64,000 nucleotides of DNA from Fodinibius sp036381435 (GTDB taxonomy: Bacteria; Bacteroidota; Rhodothermia; Balneolales; Balneolaceae): NCBI GenBank assembly GCA_036381435.1, contig DASVCW010000039.1:1-64000 (forward strand), read 5' to 3'. The translations under genes and the position numbers were made by a program. The notes under the pieces were generated by a model that had not been told where the DNA came from, made no database searches, and saw only the letters and a program-made list of their open reading frames with translations. Of the stretch, positions 54,195 to 61,889 are shown in pieces (position 1 is the stretch's first letter; every line of letters begins with the position of its first letter).

Positions 54195-54883
54195 TCATTC
54201 TAAATCCTTGTGCTCGATTGAAATATAGAGCTCATTACCTCCATCATTATAAAGAAGCTGAATATTCTTATTCTCAAAATTTTTTGAATCTTCATGTTGT
54301 ACAAAAGATCCCTTATTTTTTGATTGTTCATATAACTTAGAATAAGTATTTACAATCCAACCCAAGCTATTTTGGAGCTCAATATTTTTTAAAAATTGTT
54401 TTAATGTTGTTGATTTAGAAAGTTTTTTAATTGAAGGAGCTGGAACCACTAAATTCGCAACTATTATATTATCTTTAAAACCTACAATATTTAGATAATA
54501 ATTATTCTCAGTATTGTTGCCTCCGAATGCTGGCACTCCTTCCCAAGAGCGTAATTTTTCCATTTTAAATGAATTTGAAAAATTTATCGCTTGCTCATAA
54601 GAAACATTCAACTTTTTAGAAGTATCAACTTCAGTAGATTCAGCCGTGCTTTTACCAGCTATTTCAACTTTTATATCTGTATTATCTTCACTCCCTAATA
54701 AGGATATAGCAAATATGAAAATGATAATAGACCAACCAACTTTCCAACCTTTAGTAATGGTATTTGACTTCCAAAGTGCATAAAGCCCCACTGGAAAAAA
54801 ACGACAATTAAAATTCCAACAATCACTTTATTATCATACCATTTTCCAGTTGGTTCTGTATTCATATTGTTTAAATTTTCCAT
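54195..54883 (-). pseudogene. Cassette gene: single- or two-TM protein, frameshifted
   Basis: Two frames join: one from ATG at 54883 (M-E-N-L-N-N-M-N-T-E-P-T-G-K-W-Y-D-N-K-V-I-V...F-F) and one continuing P-V-G-L-Y-A-L-W-K-S-N-T-I-T-K-G-W-K. They meet at a run of seven A on the plus strand (about 54796-54802), where one base changes the frame. The joined start K-W-Y-D-N-K-V-I-V-G-I-L-I-V-V-F-F-P-V-G-L-Y-A-L-W-K is a common bacterial membrane-anchor motif. The C-terminal 150 residues are an exported, unrecognised domain. The slip may be real or a sequencing error. Confidence 0.75.
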
Positions 54884-54922
54884 TTCATAGCTTTTTTGGA
54901 GATGATGTTACATTTAAAGGTG

Positions 54923-55045
54923 TATAACGACCCAGCGCATAACCGGCTTGAAGCTTATGGGTTTAAAAGAAGCTAAATTTCACGAATAAGGCAAAACACC
55001 AAACCGAAGTTTGAGTCAAGTCCGCGTTAATGCGCCTTGTTAGCT
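54923..55045 (-). other. attC site, main type
   Basis: Core TATAAC at 54923-54928 and GTTAGCT at 55039-55045, with GACCCAGCGCATAACCGG and GCGTTAATGCGCC as the inverted arms and the usual AAGCTAAATT...AATAAGGC loop. Confidence 0.92.
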
Positions 55046-55048
55046 ATT

Positions 55049-56041
55049 TTAATCGATTAATCCAATTTCTTTTGCCAATGATGCAAAATCGGCTAAGTTT
55101 TTAGGTTTTTGATAATCTTTAGTTTCATCATTGATTCTTTTTTGTTCAATTGATTTATCGATATCTGATTTTGTCCCCAATAGAAAACGCTCGGCATTTT
55201 TTATTTGCAAAAAATTGGCTGTAAGTTTTTCAGTTTGGCAAATTATACCTTCTTTCTTGTCTCTTAAAATACGGTTTGTTTCTGCGGAAAAAGGAAATGC
55301 TGAAGAAGGCATTAGATATAGCATAAATTTGTTGTCAAGTGGTAGAGACAAAGTATTATTTGGATCACCTGGCATAATGAATCCCTTTTTGTCTGAATGA
55401 ATAACTACAGGATTATCGCTAGTTATAAAATTTGTTTCTTCATGCCCTAATTCAGTTACAAAAATATTATTCTTTGATCTTAAATTTGCTAGCCTTACAG
55501 CGATATCAACTTGAATCGTAACTTGATCTTCTTTTAGGGAAGCAAGGTGGTCCGAAATTACTTGATCAAAGTCCCTATTTTCAAACGAGATAGTTTTCCC
55601 TAAATATTTAAACTTTTCGGTTCCATTATGTTGGCAAAGTTCATGAGCATTTTTAAAGGTTTTCTCAACGAATTTATTATACTTTTCTACCCATGAGAGA
55701 TTTCTAAATAACAGAGTTGTAATAAAAGCTATGATGGTTTGCTTTTCTTTACTTTCAATCTCTTCAACACTTGTATCAACTAAATTTGAGTAAATTACGT
55801 CATAATCCTCCTCGACATTCCGATAGAAATTCTCAATTAATTGACGTTCATCCTCTGTACCACCTGAAAGAGTATAGAAATCATTTTTGACACATATATC
55901 CTTGATATTAGGAGTAAATGAATTCGATGGGTTATCCACATGAGCAGAATCAATGAGAAACTTATCCCCATCTTTCCAAGAAAAATTTTTCAAGTAGACT
56001 CTTGGTACGAAATGTTGTCTTACTGTTTCTTGATCTGACAT
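55049..56041 (-). CDS. Cassette gene: DUF4238-family protein
   Basis: 330 aa from the ATG at 56041 (M-S-D-Q-E-T-V-R-Q-H-F-V-P-R-V-Y-L-K-N-F); the open frame continues 39 codons upstream but only through the adjacent attC. R-Q-H-F-V-P-R-x-Y-L-K-x-F is the DUF4238 hallmark, followed by I-D-S-A-H and a later F-I-T-S-D-N-P-V-V segment that is also typical. The function of the family is unknown; members are frequent in mobile regions. The stop lies 4 bp from the attC core. Confidence 0.85.
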   Translation of the reverse strand: MSDQETVRQHFVPRVYLKNFSWKDGDKFLIDSAHVDNPSNSFTPNIKDICVKNDFYTLSGGTEDERQLIENFYRNVEEDYDVIYSNLVDTSVEEIESKEKQTIIAFITTLLFRNLSWVEKYNKFVEKTFKNAHELCQHNGTEKFKYLGKTISFENRDFDQVISDHLASLKEDQVTIQVDIAVRLANLRSKNNIFVTELGHEETNFITSDNPVVIHSDKKGFIMPGDPNNTLSLPLDNKFMLYLMPSSAFPFSAETNRILRDKKEGIICQTEKLTANFLQIKNAERFLLGTKSDIDKSIEQKRINDETKDYQKPKNLADFASLAKEIGLID

Positions 56042-56062
56042 AGTTGCAAAAGTTTTAAAATA

Positions 56063-56184
56063 GCTAACGACCCTGCGCATAACCGGCTTGAAAATTGCGA
56101 GCTTAAAAGAAGCAAAAACCAGTGAATAAGGCAAAAAGCAAACCGAAGTTTGAGTCAAGTCCGCGTTAGTGCGCCTTGTTATAC
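56063..56184 (-). other. attC site, main type
   Basis: Cores GCTAAC (56063-56068) and GTTATAC (56178-56184); arms GACCCTGCGCATAACCGG and GCGTTAGTGCGCC. The stop codon of the next cassette gene (56179-56181) lies inside the outer core. Confidence 0.92.
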
Positions 56185-57051
56185 TTCTTCAACTTTAACT
56201 TTAATTGCGATAAGTTTACTCATTTCTCGGATATCCATTATAACTGTATCAAAACCAAACCATTGATATAAGACTTTAGCCTTTAATCTCAACTTCTCGT
56301 CATCAGTAATAAAATATTTAGTTCTTGTCGCATTAAAAGCATGTCTGATATCAAATATTGAGGAATAAAACTTCTCATTCCTTCTTTTTTCTGACTTAAA
56401 ACCAAGACCATCTAATAAGGTAAACGCTGTCGAAAAGTAGTCTGAAAGCAAATTTAAGCTGTTATTATTTTCTTGATTTAAATGACTATGTACCTTACTA
56501 ACAAGATCATCGAATGAAGTGGCTTTGGTCCCATATTGTTTAAAAACTTGAGATATTTCATCTGTCTTTAAAAGTTCATTAATCTTCTCAATTATTTCTT
56601 CTTCATCAAAATTGTTCAAATAATTTGCTGAAAGTTGTGGATGAACTGTATCTCCCCAAATTTTCTCAAAGTTGATATTTTCGAGAGCACCTATAAAAGC
56701 GTTTCGAAAAATCTTGAAATACTCTCCTTTCTGTTTATAAACTTCTGCTGGATGAGCATTGAAAAATTTAGTTTCGTCAGAATTCTTTACTCTTTCCAAA
56801 TACAAATTATTAGATAGAATGGAGAGACTATTGAGATCTTGATTTAAGATTTTATTTTTCCTGTTTGTATCAGTTAAAGTTATAGCAGAAGCTTCCATTA
56901 GATGGGCATCAGTGAAGAAGAACTGTAGATTTTTTTTGTCAAACCTTCTTTTTAACTCTTTTAATCTTATAGTGAAATCACCATTTTTGAATCTTTGGAT
57001 TACATTCCAATCCAAATAAATATACTCTTTCCTTGAAAGTTGATTACTCAT
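56179..57051 (-). CDS. Cassette gene: PIN-like nuclease (paralogue 1)
   Basis: 290 aa. The PIN-like acidic pattern is Y-I-Y-L-D14-W-N-V-I at the first strand, F-F-T-D48-A-H-L-M-E53-A-S, and near the end Y-F-I-T-D250-D251-E-K-L. It shares these blocks and the L-L-D-x-L-G-F-x-S-x-x-R motif with the gene at 59574-60386, so the two are paralogues in the same array. PIN domains are Mg-dependent RNases, often toxins or defence effectors. No antitoxin-like partner is next to it. The stop overlaps the attC core. Confidence 0.82.
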   Translation of the reverse strand: MSNQLSRKEYIYLDWNVIQRFKNGDFTIRLKELKRRFDKKNLQFFFTDAHLMEASAITLTDTNRKNKILNQDLNSLSILSNNLYLERVKNSDETKFFNAHPAEVYKQKGEYFKIFRNAFIGALENINFEKIWGDTVHPQLSANYLNNFDEEEIIEKINELLKTDEISQVFKQYGTKATSFDDLVSKVHSHLNQENNNSLNLLSDYFSTAFTLLDGLGFKSEKRRNEKFYSSIFDIRHAFNATRTKYFITDDEKLRLKAKVLYQWFGFDTVIMDIREMSKLIAIKVKVEEV

Positions 57052-57071
57052 TATGAACTAGTTAAAGAAGT

Positions 57072-57193
57072 AGACCCAGCGCATAACCGACGCAAAGATT
57101 TAAAACTAAATATAGCATGAAAAATTGGAACCGCAAGGGCGAGGGCTGAAGGCAAGTTTGCCATGCGTCCGCGTTAATGCGCTTTGTTATGCA
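57072..57193 (-). other. attC site, subtype 2, missing the 4-bp core at one end
   Basis: The outer end has normal GTTATGC (57187-57193) and GCGTTAATGCGC. The inner end reads AAGAAGTA-GACCCAGCGCATAACC; the four bases TAAC that should lie between AAGTA and GACCC are gone. The loop (GCAAAGATTTAAAACT...CGCAAGGGCGA) matches the site at 53990-54111. Confidence 0.88.
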
Positions 57194-57194
57194 A

Positions 57195-57848
57195 CTATTC
57201 TGTAGCTGTATCTGGAATGGCTAAAGATTCATTTTCTTCGCTCCAAGGAAGATTATCATTCATTTTTTGAAAACTATAACCGATACCCCAAAGACTACAA
57301 GCGATATTTGCAATTGCTAAGGGCTTTTGAGCTGGATTTGCAAGCAAAAATAGTTCGAAAATCAAAAGAAAAAATCCAATAGAGAAGAAACAGGCAATTA
57401 TTTTAGCTGATAGAGGTGCCTTCTTCCATGTTCTGAATACAATTATCATTGCTGAACCTGCATAAGCCCAAGAAAGTGTGGAAGCACCCAATAAAAGTCC
57501 TGCATATTTACTTAAATTAGCAAATAAAACTCCACCCAATATGATAGAAACAGCAATTAAAAGTATCATTTCCTTTTTAGAGAGAACCCTTTCGATAATA
57601 GCCCCGGCTAATATAATTGATAAGCTTATCATCAATAGATTAGATAAACTGATTTGCATTATCCAATAAGTGAACAATTGATAGAATCCCGAAAAACTAA
57701 AGACTGTTTCAGTATCTATAGCTAATAATGCCACCATTGTTTCTGCTGGAAAAAAGGCAAATACAAAAAAGGATATAATTAAAAAAATAATTATTCCAAT
57801 TGAGACTTTAGCAGCTTTCAAATCATTTAAAAACTTGTTTTTTGCCAT
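57195..57848 (-). CDS. Cassette gene: rhomboid-like membrane protein without catalytic His
   Basis: 217 aa with six hydrophobic helices. The first half follows the rhomboid layout: F-Y-Q-L-F-T-Y-W at 55-62, then two helices, and L-L-L-G-A-S123-T at the position of the nucleophile motif G-x-S-G. The expected helix-6 His aligns with Cys184 in N-I-A-C-S-L-W-G-I-G, and the H-x-x-x-H-L-x-x-N of helix 2 reads Q-I-S-L-S-N-L-L-M. It therefore looks like a non-proteolytic rhomboid relative. The relationship is inferred from motif spacing only. Confidence 0.6.
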   Translation of the reverse strand: MAKNKFLNDLKAAKVSIGIIIFLIISFFVFAFFPAETMVALLAIDTETVFSFSGFYQLFTYWIMQISLSNLLMISLSIILAGAIIERVLSKKEMILLIAVSIILGGVLFANLSKYAGLLLGASTLSWAYAGSAMIIVFRTWKKAPLSAKIIACFFSIGFFLLIFELFLLANPAQKPLAIANIACSLWGIGYSFQKMNDNLPWSEENESLAIPDTATE

Positions 57849-57879
57849 TTAGTTTAGGTCTAGTTAACAGGGTAAAGTT

Positions 57880-58003
57880 GCATAACGACCCGGCGCATAA
57901 CCGGCTTGAAAATTGCAAGCTTAAAAGAAGCTAAATTCCGTGAATAAGGCAAAACCCTAAACCGAAGTTTGAGTCGAGTCCGCGGTAATGCGCCTTGTTA
58001 TAT
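57880..58003 (-). other. attC site, main type
   Basis: Cores GCATAAC (57880-57886) and GTTATAT (57997-58003); arms GACCCGGCGCATAACCGG and GCGGTAATGCGCC. Confidence 0.92.
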
Positions 58004-58014
58004 GGCGGTACTTT

Positions 58015-58782
58015 CTATGGATGAAAATTTTCATAAACGCTCTGAACTAAGTCCGCTGTTATATCCACATAATGTGCAATTTGTATAGCAACACCATCAA
58101 ATAAAAAAGACACTTTAATAAAAGTTTCCTTTAGATTATTCAGATTTATATGATTGTATTTATGATCCGAGCCGTCTGGATATCTAAATGTCATTGAATT
58201 CGGGTCAACTTTTGACATCTCTTTTATTAATTTGTCAACCGATTTAAACCTTTTGTCATTTGTGTTTTCACCAATTTCTGAATAGGATTGCTTAAACTTA
58301 CTCCAAAGGTGTTGAATATCGTGAGTTTTAGGGAAGTGTCTATTCTGACTTTTACAATAACTTAATCCAATTATTAATTCTTTCAGTCGAAGTTCTAAAT
58401 AATGGCGAATTAAAAAGATAATTGGATAAACATGTAAATCCTTGAATTCTTGTTCTTCAAGTGCAGTATCAATTAAACTTAAAGCGGATGCCTGATAGCT
58501 ATCAGCATATCCACCAAAATTTTGAAAAACTTGGTGTAGCCAGGCGATGTCATCTTCGTCACCACTCTCAATAAAAAACTTATCTCCTTTTTCAGGATAT
58601 CTAATTTCTTCTTCAAAAATTTTCATATGTAAAGTATTTCTTCTTTGTTTTGTAGAAGTGTTACCAATGTTTTGAGTAGGGTAAATCCTAACGCCACACT
58701 TAATAAGATTGCTAGTCTGGGTATCAGAAGTAACCCATCCAATTGAGTTCGTTCCAAAGTCGAGAGCTAATGCTTTTCCCAT
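58015..58782 (-). CDS. Cassette gene: Cas9-like RuvC-I segment fused to HEPN-like helical domain
   Basis: 255 aa. Residues 1-50 resemble the start of Cas9: A-L-A-L-D8-F-G-T-N-S-I-G-W-V (RuvC-I with its catalytic Asp), then I-K-C-G-V-R-I-Y-P and K-Q-R-R-N-T, the usual G-V-R-I-F...R-R order. After Met53 the protein becomes an unrelated helical domain with Y-P-I-I-F-L-I-R-H-Y-L-E-L-R-L-K-E-L-I (about 119-137) and T-H-D-I-Q-H-L-W, a pattern seen in HEPN-like proteins. No bridge helix, HNH or RuvC-II/III is present, so it cannot be a Cas9 nuclease. Met53 may be the original start of the helical protein. The Cas9 resemblance is by eye. Confidence 0.72.
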   Translation of the reverse strand: MGKALALDFGTNSIGWVTSDTQTSNLIKCGVRIYPTQNIGNTSTKQRRNTLHMKIFEEEIRYPEKGDKFFIESGDEDDIAWLHQVFQNFGGYADSYQASALSLIDTALEEQEFKDLHVYPIIFLIRHYLELRLKELIIGLSYCKSQNRHFPKTHDIQHLWSKFKQSYSEIGENTNDKRFKSVDKLIKEMSKVDPNSMTFRYPDGSDHKYNHINLNNLKETFIKVSFLFDGVAIQIAHYVDITADLVQSVYENFHP

Positions 58783-58878
58783 CTGTTTTAAGATTATGGA
58801 AGTATGTTAAATAATGATTTTTGAGTAAAACAGGGATGGAGAAAATGTATGGATTAATCTATGATATAAAAATAAGCC

Positions 58879-59002
58879 ATATAACGACCCTGCGCATAAC
58901 CGGCTTGAAGATTGCGAGCTTTAAAGAAGCTAAATTCCCTGAATAAGGCAAAGCCCCAAACCGAAGTTTGAGTCGAGTCCGCGTTAATGCGCCTTGTTAG
59001 GC
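58879..59002 (-). other. attC site, main type
   Basis: Cores ATATAAC (58879-58885) and GTTAGGC (58996-59002); arms GACCCTGCGCATAACCGG and GCGTTAATGCGCC. The next gene's stop (58997-58999) lies within the outer core. Confidence 0.93.
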
Positions 59003-59383
59003 TTCTTTCTTCTTGGCTTCAATTTGTGAAATTCCCTGAAGTACAATTTTGTAAGTTGAATGGTGGTATTCATTTAAACCAAAGTAGAAAAGATAGTCGG
59101 AGTTACACTGTTCACATTTCTTTTCTAATATTGAAGGCCAACCACCATCATGTGATTTCCCAACTATGTTTAAAGAGAAGTGCTGGGAGATATCTTTTGC
59201 ATCACATTCATTAAAATTTTCTTTCCACCCATATGCAGAGTGCAGAATTTCATCAAATTCTATTTTCAAGGTATTTCCGCAATTTATGCAATCATACAGA
59301 TTGTCTGCTTTATCCGTCTCATAGCCGTCGAAGTAGGGCTTTCGATTATAATCTGGTTCTAAAAGCTTTGCTTTAAATTTCAT
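58997..59383 (-). CDS. Cassette gene: zinc-ribbon-like small protein
   Basis: 128 aa with two C-x-x-C pairs, C-I-N-C (near residue 32) and C-E-Q-C (near residue 90), that would bind one zinc. Between them is a charged stretch with Trp-rich Y-G-W-K-E-N-F and G-G-W-P-S-I. The C-terminus is basic (I-E-A-K-K-K-E-A). I do not recognise a named family. The stop codon TAA is formed partly by the attC core, showing tight cassette packing. Confidence 0.72.
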   Translation of the reverse strand: MKFKAKLLEPDYNRKPYFDGYETDKADNLYDCINCGNTLKIEFDEILHSAYGWKENFNECDAKDISQHFSLNIVGKSHDGGWPSILEKKCEQCNSDYLFYFGLNEYHHSTYKIVLQGISQIEAKKKEA

Positions 59384-59406
59384 GTGACTTTGGTTTAGGA
59401 AAGAAG

Positions 59407-59569
59407 CCTAACGACCCGGCGCATAACCGGCTTGAAAATTGTGAGCTTAAAAGAAGCTAAATTTCATGAATAAGACAAAAACCTAAACCGAAGTTTGCCT
59501 GCCCTGCAGAAGCCCCGCTTTTTGGGGCGTTGGAGGGAGTCAAGTCCGCGTTAATGCGCCTTGTTAGGT
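59407..59569 (-). other. attC site, main type with inserted hairpin
   Basis: Cores GCCTAAC (59407-59413) and GTTAGGT (59563-59569). It is 163 bp rather than about 123 because of an extra segment at about 59498-59538 (CCTGCCCTGCAGAAGCCCCG...GGGGCG) that forms a hairpin. Confidence 0.9.
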
Positions 59570-59573
59570 AAAA

Positions 59574-60386
59574 TTATACAAATCTATTTATGGCTTCATC
59601 ACTTGATAAAGCTTCTGTTTTCAAGCAAAAATAGTCGAAAACAACTCGTGATTTAAGTTTTAATTTTTCGTCATTGGTTATAAAATAATCACAAACTGAA
59701 GCGTGTGAAGTATGTTCAGAATCCATCCAACTACCAACAAAACCTAAATTTGACCTTTCGTCACTTCTAAATCCTAATGAATCTAACAAAAAATGAGTAT
59801 GCCGTAAGTTTTGGTGTAGCAATCCTTGGAAAAAATTATCCGTGCTTCTGCTGTATTCTAAAAGTTTTGAGAAGTTTATAGGTGGTTCAACTAATTCTCT
59901 ATACAACTCAGTAACTTCTTCAGAATCAAGCACGCGGTTAATTTCAGCAATAACTTCATCAGTACTAAAATTATTCAAATGGCGGGGTGTTAGCCCTTGA
60001 GGATTGTTAACTGTATCTCGTAATTCAGAAAAGTTCACGTCATCCAGGCTCTTTATAAGAGCATCTTGAAATATATTGATTGAATTACCCTTTTGTTCAA
60101 AAACGTCTCTTGAACTTGCTATAAACCATCTATAGTTGCTTGTGCCTTTTATTCTCTCAAAGTATTGTGGACAAAATTCATCAATTGTTTCTAAAGAAGA
60201 ACTTATAAATTCTTCCCGCCTAGGGTGATCTTTGGGAACATTAGAAGCTTCCCAAATATGTTCATCAGTAAAAAAAGTTGAAAGTTGGCCATCACTAATT
60301 TTCCGCGAAACTAGTTCACTGAACTTATTCAAATTACCAGAAGAAATATCGCTTAAAATATTCCAATCTAGATAGATTTCAAGCAT
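59574..60386 (-). CDS. Cassette gene: PIN-like nuclease (paralogue 2)
   Basis: 270 aa. Same pattern as the gene at 56179-57051: I-Y-L-D7-W-N-I-L, F-F-T-D41-E-H-I-W-E46-A-S, L-L-D-S-L-G-F-R-S-D-E-R, and D-Y-F-I-T-N-D239-E-K-L-K-L-K. The acidic positions expected of a PIN-type metal site are kept in both. The middle is more diverged than the ends, so duplication is old or both were acquired separately. As a stand-alone cassette its target or any control partner is unknown. Confidence 0.82.
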   Translation of the reverse strand: MLEIYLDWNILSDISSGNLNKFSELVSRKISDGQLSTFFTDEHIWEASNVPKDHPRREEFISSSLETIDEFCPQYFERIKGTSNYRWFIASSRDVFEQKGNSINIFQDALIKSLDDVNFSELRDTVNNPQGLTPRHLNNFSTDEVIAEINRVLDSEEVTELYRELVEPPINFSKLLEYSRSTDNFFQGLLHQNLRHTHFLLDSLGFRSDERSNLGFVGSWMDSEHTSHASVCDYFITNDEKLKLKSRVVFDYFCLKTEALSSDEAINRFV

Positions 60387-60407
60387 AAGAGTTTAATAAC
60401 GAATTTT

Positions 60408-60531
60408 ACCTAACGACCCTGCGCATAACCGGCTTGAAAATTGCGAGTTTAAAAGAAGCTAAAATTTATGAATAAGACAACAAACCAAACCGAAGTTTGA
60501 GTCAAGTCCGCGTTAATGCGCCTTGTTATAT
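60408..60531 (-). other. attC site, main type
   Basis: Cores ACCTAAC (60408-60414) and GTTATAT (60525-60531); arms GACCCTGCGCATAACCGG and GCGTTAATGCGCC. Confidence 0.93.
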
Positions 60532-60541
60532 GTTGCGGTTT

Positions 60542-61057
60542 TTAAGACTGGAGATTTAAAGGGAATATATTTTTGAAGTTTTGTGTAATTAGAATCTCCA
60601 CATGAGAACCTTCCGAAATTTTGTTTGCCCAAGGCTCATCAACTTCGAATTCTTTTAAACCAGTTTTGGGTATTCTCCATTTGCCACGAGCTATTCCATT
60701 TTGAAGAGCATCCAAAGTGTCGTGTGAAACAGGTCCTAAATATTTGACTGATTCAACAACAGCGACTTCAATATGACCAGTGCGAATCGCTTTAGTAATC
60801 CGTAACGCGTAAATAAAAGGGGTAGAGGAGCATAAAAAAGAAAAAGTACCGAAGCTGAGCAAGAGAAGTTGATTGTTTTTATCGGAAATGCCAATAACAA
60901 AAAAAGAAAGGGCTAATATCAAGAAAAATACAAAAATAAACTTCATACTTTTACTCTTGAATACTTCACCGATTATTTCAATAAAAACTACATCACGAGG
61001 AGGACGAGGCTGTCGCTTGACTTTCTCTTCTATTAAACTGGCAAGTTGTGATGTCAT
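60542..61057 (-). CDS. Cassette gene: two-helix membrane protein with C-terminal domain
   Basis: 171 aa. A basic N-terminal segment (I-E-E-K-V-K-R-Q-P-R-P-P-R) is followed by two membrane helices (about 39-57 and 63-84). The C-terminal 80 residues (I-E-V-A-V-V-E-S-V-K-Y-L-G ... W-A-N-K-I-S-E-G-S-H-V-E-I-L) look like a small beta domain facing the cytoplasm or periplasm. No family is recognised. Start at 61057 is the only ATG before the helices, and the gene is 11 bp from its attC. Confidence 0.68.
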   Translation of the reverse strand: MTSQLASLIEEKVKRQPRPPRDVVFIEIIGEVFKSKSMKFIFVFFLILALSFFVIGISDKNNQLLLLSFGTFSFLCSSTPFIYALRITKAIRTGHIEVAVVESVKYLGPVSHDTLDALQNGIARGKWRIPKTGLKEFEVDEPWANKISEGSHVEILITQNFKNIFPLNLQS

Positions 61058-61095
61058 GGCAAATTATTTTTTTGTGTATGCTCAAAACAAGTAAC

Positions 61096-61281
61096 ATATA
61101 ACGACCCAGCGCATAACCGGCTTCGCCGTAGGCATCCCTTCGGGAGAAAATTGTGAGCTTTAAAGAAGCTAAATTTTGCGAATAAGGCAAAACACCAAAC
61201 TGAAGTTTGCCTGCCCTACCGAAGCCCCGCTTTTTTGGGCGTAGGAGGGAGTCAAGTCCGCGTTAATGCGCTTTGTTAGCT
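61096..61281 (-). other. attC site, main type with two insertions
   Basis: Cores ATATAAC (61096-61102) and GTTAGCT (61275-61281), 186 bp long. A hairpin segment like that in the site at 59407 lies at about 61209-61249, and a second insert (CGCCGTAGGCATCCCTTCGG) at about 61124-61145. Confidence 0.9.
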
Positions 61282-61820
61282 GTATCTTTCTTATTATTGC
61301 TTATGTTCTTAATATACCATGTAAGCATTGATGCTCTTTCGGAGTCAATATAAATTTGCGGTAGAACTGCGCGAAAGGCCACTGAATCTGAACTTCGTTC
61401 CTTTTTATTAGTTAATAATTCAAGTGCTTCCTTCAGATGGAATTTTGCATGTAGTCTGTATTTAAAGGCATTTTCTGAAAATACAAAGTCGACGTTTAGG
61501 TTGCGATTAACCTCAATTCTATCTGACGCTATTACCATGGCGTATCGTTGATCCATAGCGCGATAGGTCGTCCAGGCATTCATGATATAAGTGCCCGCTT
61601 TTATTCCGGCAATTTTATAGAATCCAGTGGAATCTGAAGTTGCCTTTAAGGAACCTGAATCTTCGAGAGGTAAATTGTATTTATTTTTTAGAAAGACAGT
61701 AGCATTGGCGATCGGCTTAGCCGTTTCCAGGGAAACAGTATATCCACTTATACTGTTTTGAGCTTTAATTGAACTTACTAAGAAGAATAAACTGAACCCG
61801 AGTAATAGTAACTTTTTCAT
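61263..61820 (-). CDS. Cassette gene: secreted carboxypeptidase-regulatory-like protein
   Basis: 185 aa with a signal peptide (M-K-K-L-L-L-L-G-F-S-L-F-F-L-V-S-S-I-K-A-Q). The mature part starts as a carboxypeptidase-regulatory-like beta-sandwich: I-S-G-Y-T-V-S-L-E-T-A-K-P-I-A-N-A-T-V-F-L and D-S-T-G-F-Y-K-I-A-G-I-K-A-G-T-Y, then a helical tail. The last residues N-K-A-H and the stop are encoded by the attC itself. Function unknown, probably a periplasmic or surface accessory. Confidence 0.75.
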   Translation of the reverse strand: MKKLLLLGFSLFFLVSSIKAQNSISGYTVSLETAKPIANATVFLKNKYNLPLEDSGSLKATSDSTGFYKIAGIKAGTYIMNAWTTYRAMDQRYAMVIASDRIEVNRNLNVDFVFSENAFKYRLHAKFHLKEALELLTNKKERSSDSVAFRAVLPQIYIDSERASMLTWYIKNISNNKKDTANKAH

Positions 61821-61889
61821 CTGCTTTAAGTGGAAGTATTATGTTAATTACTCTTAAAAAGAAGCTAAGAAGGACTGCTGTTATGATAC

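Noticed and set aside
56042..56158. N-terminal extension of the DUF4238 cassette protein
   Set aside because: The extra 39 codons are the translation of the neighbouring attC. Similar attC-derived frames occur at 60993-61190 and 61765-61962.
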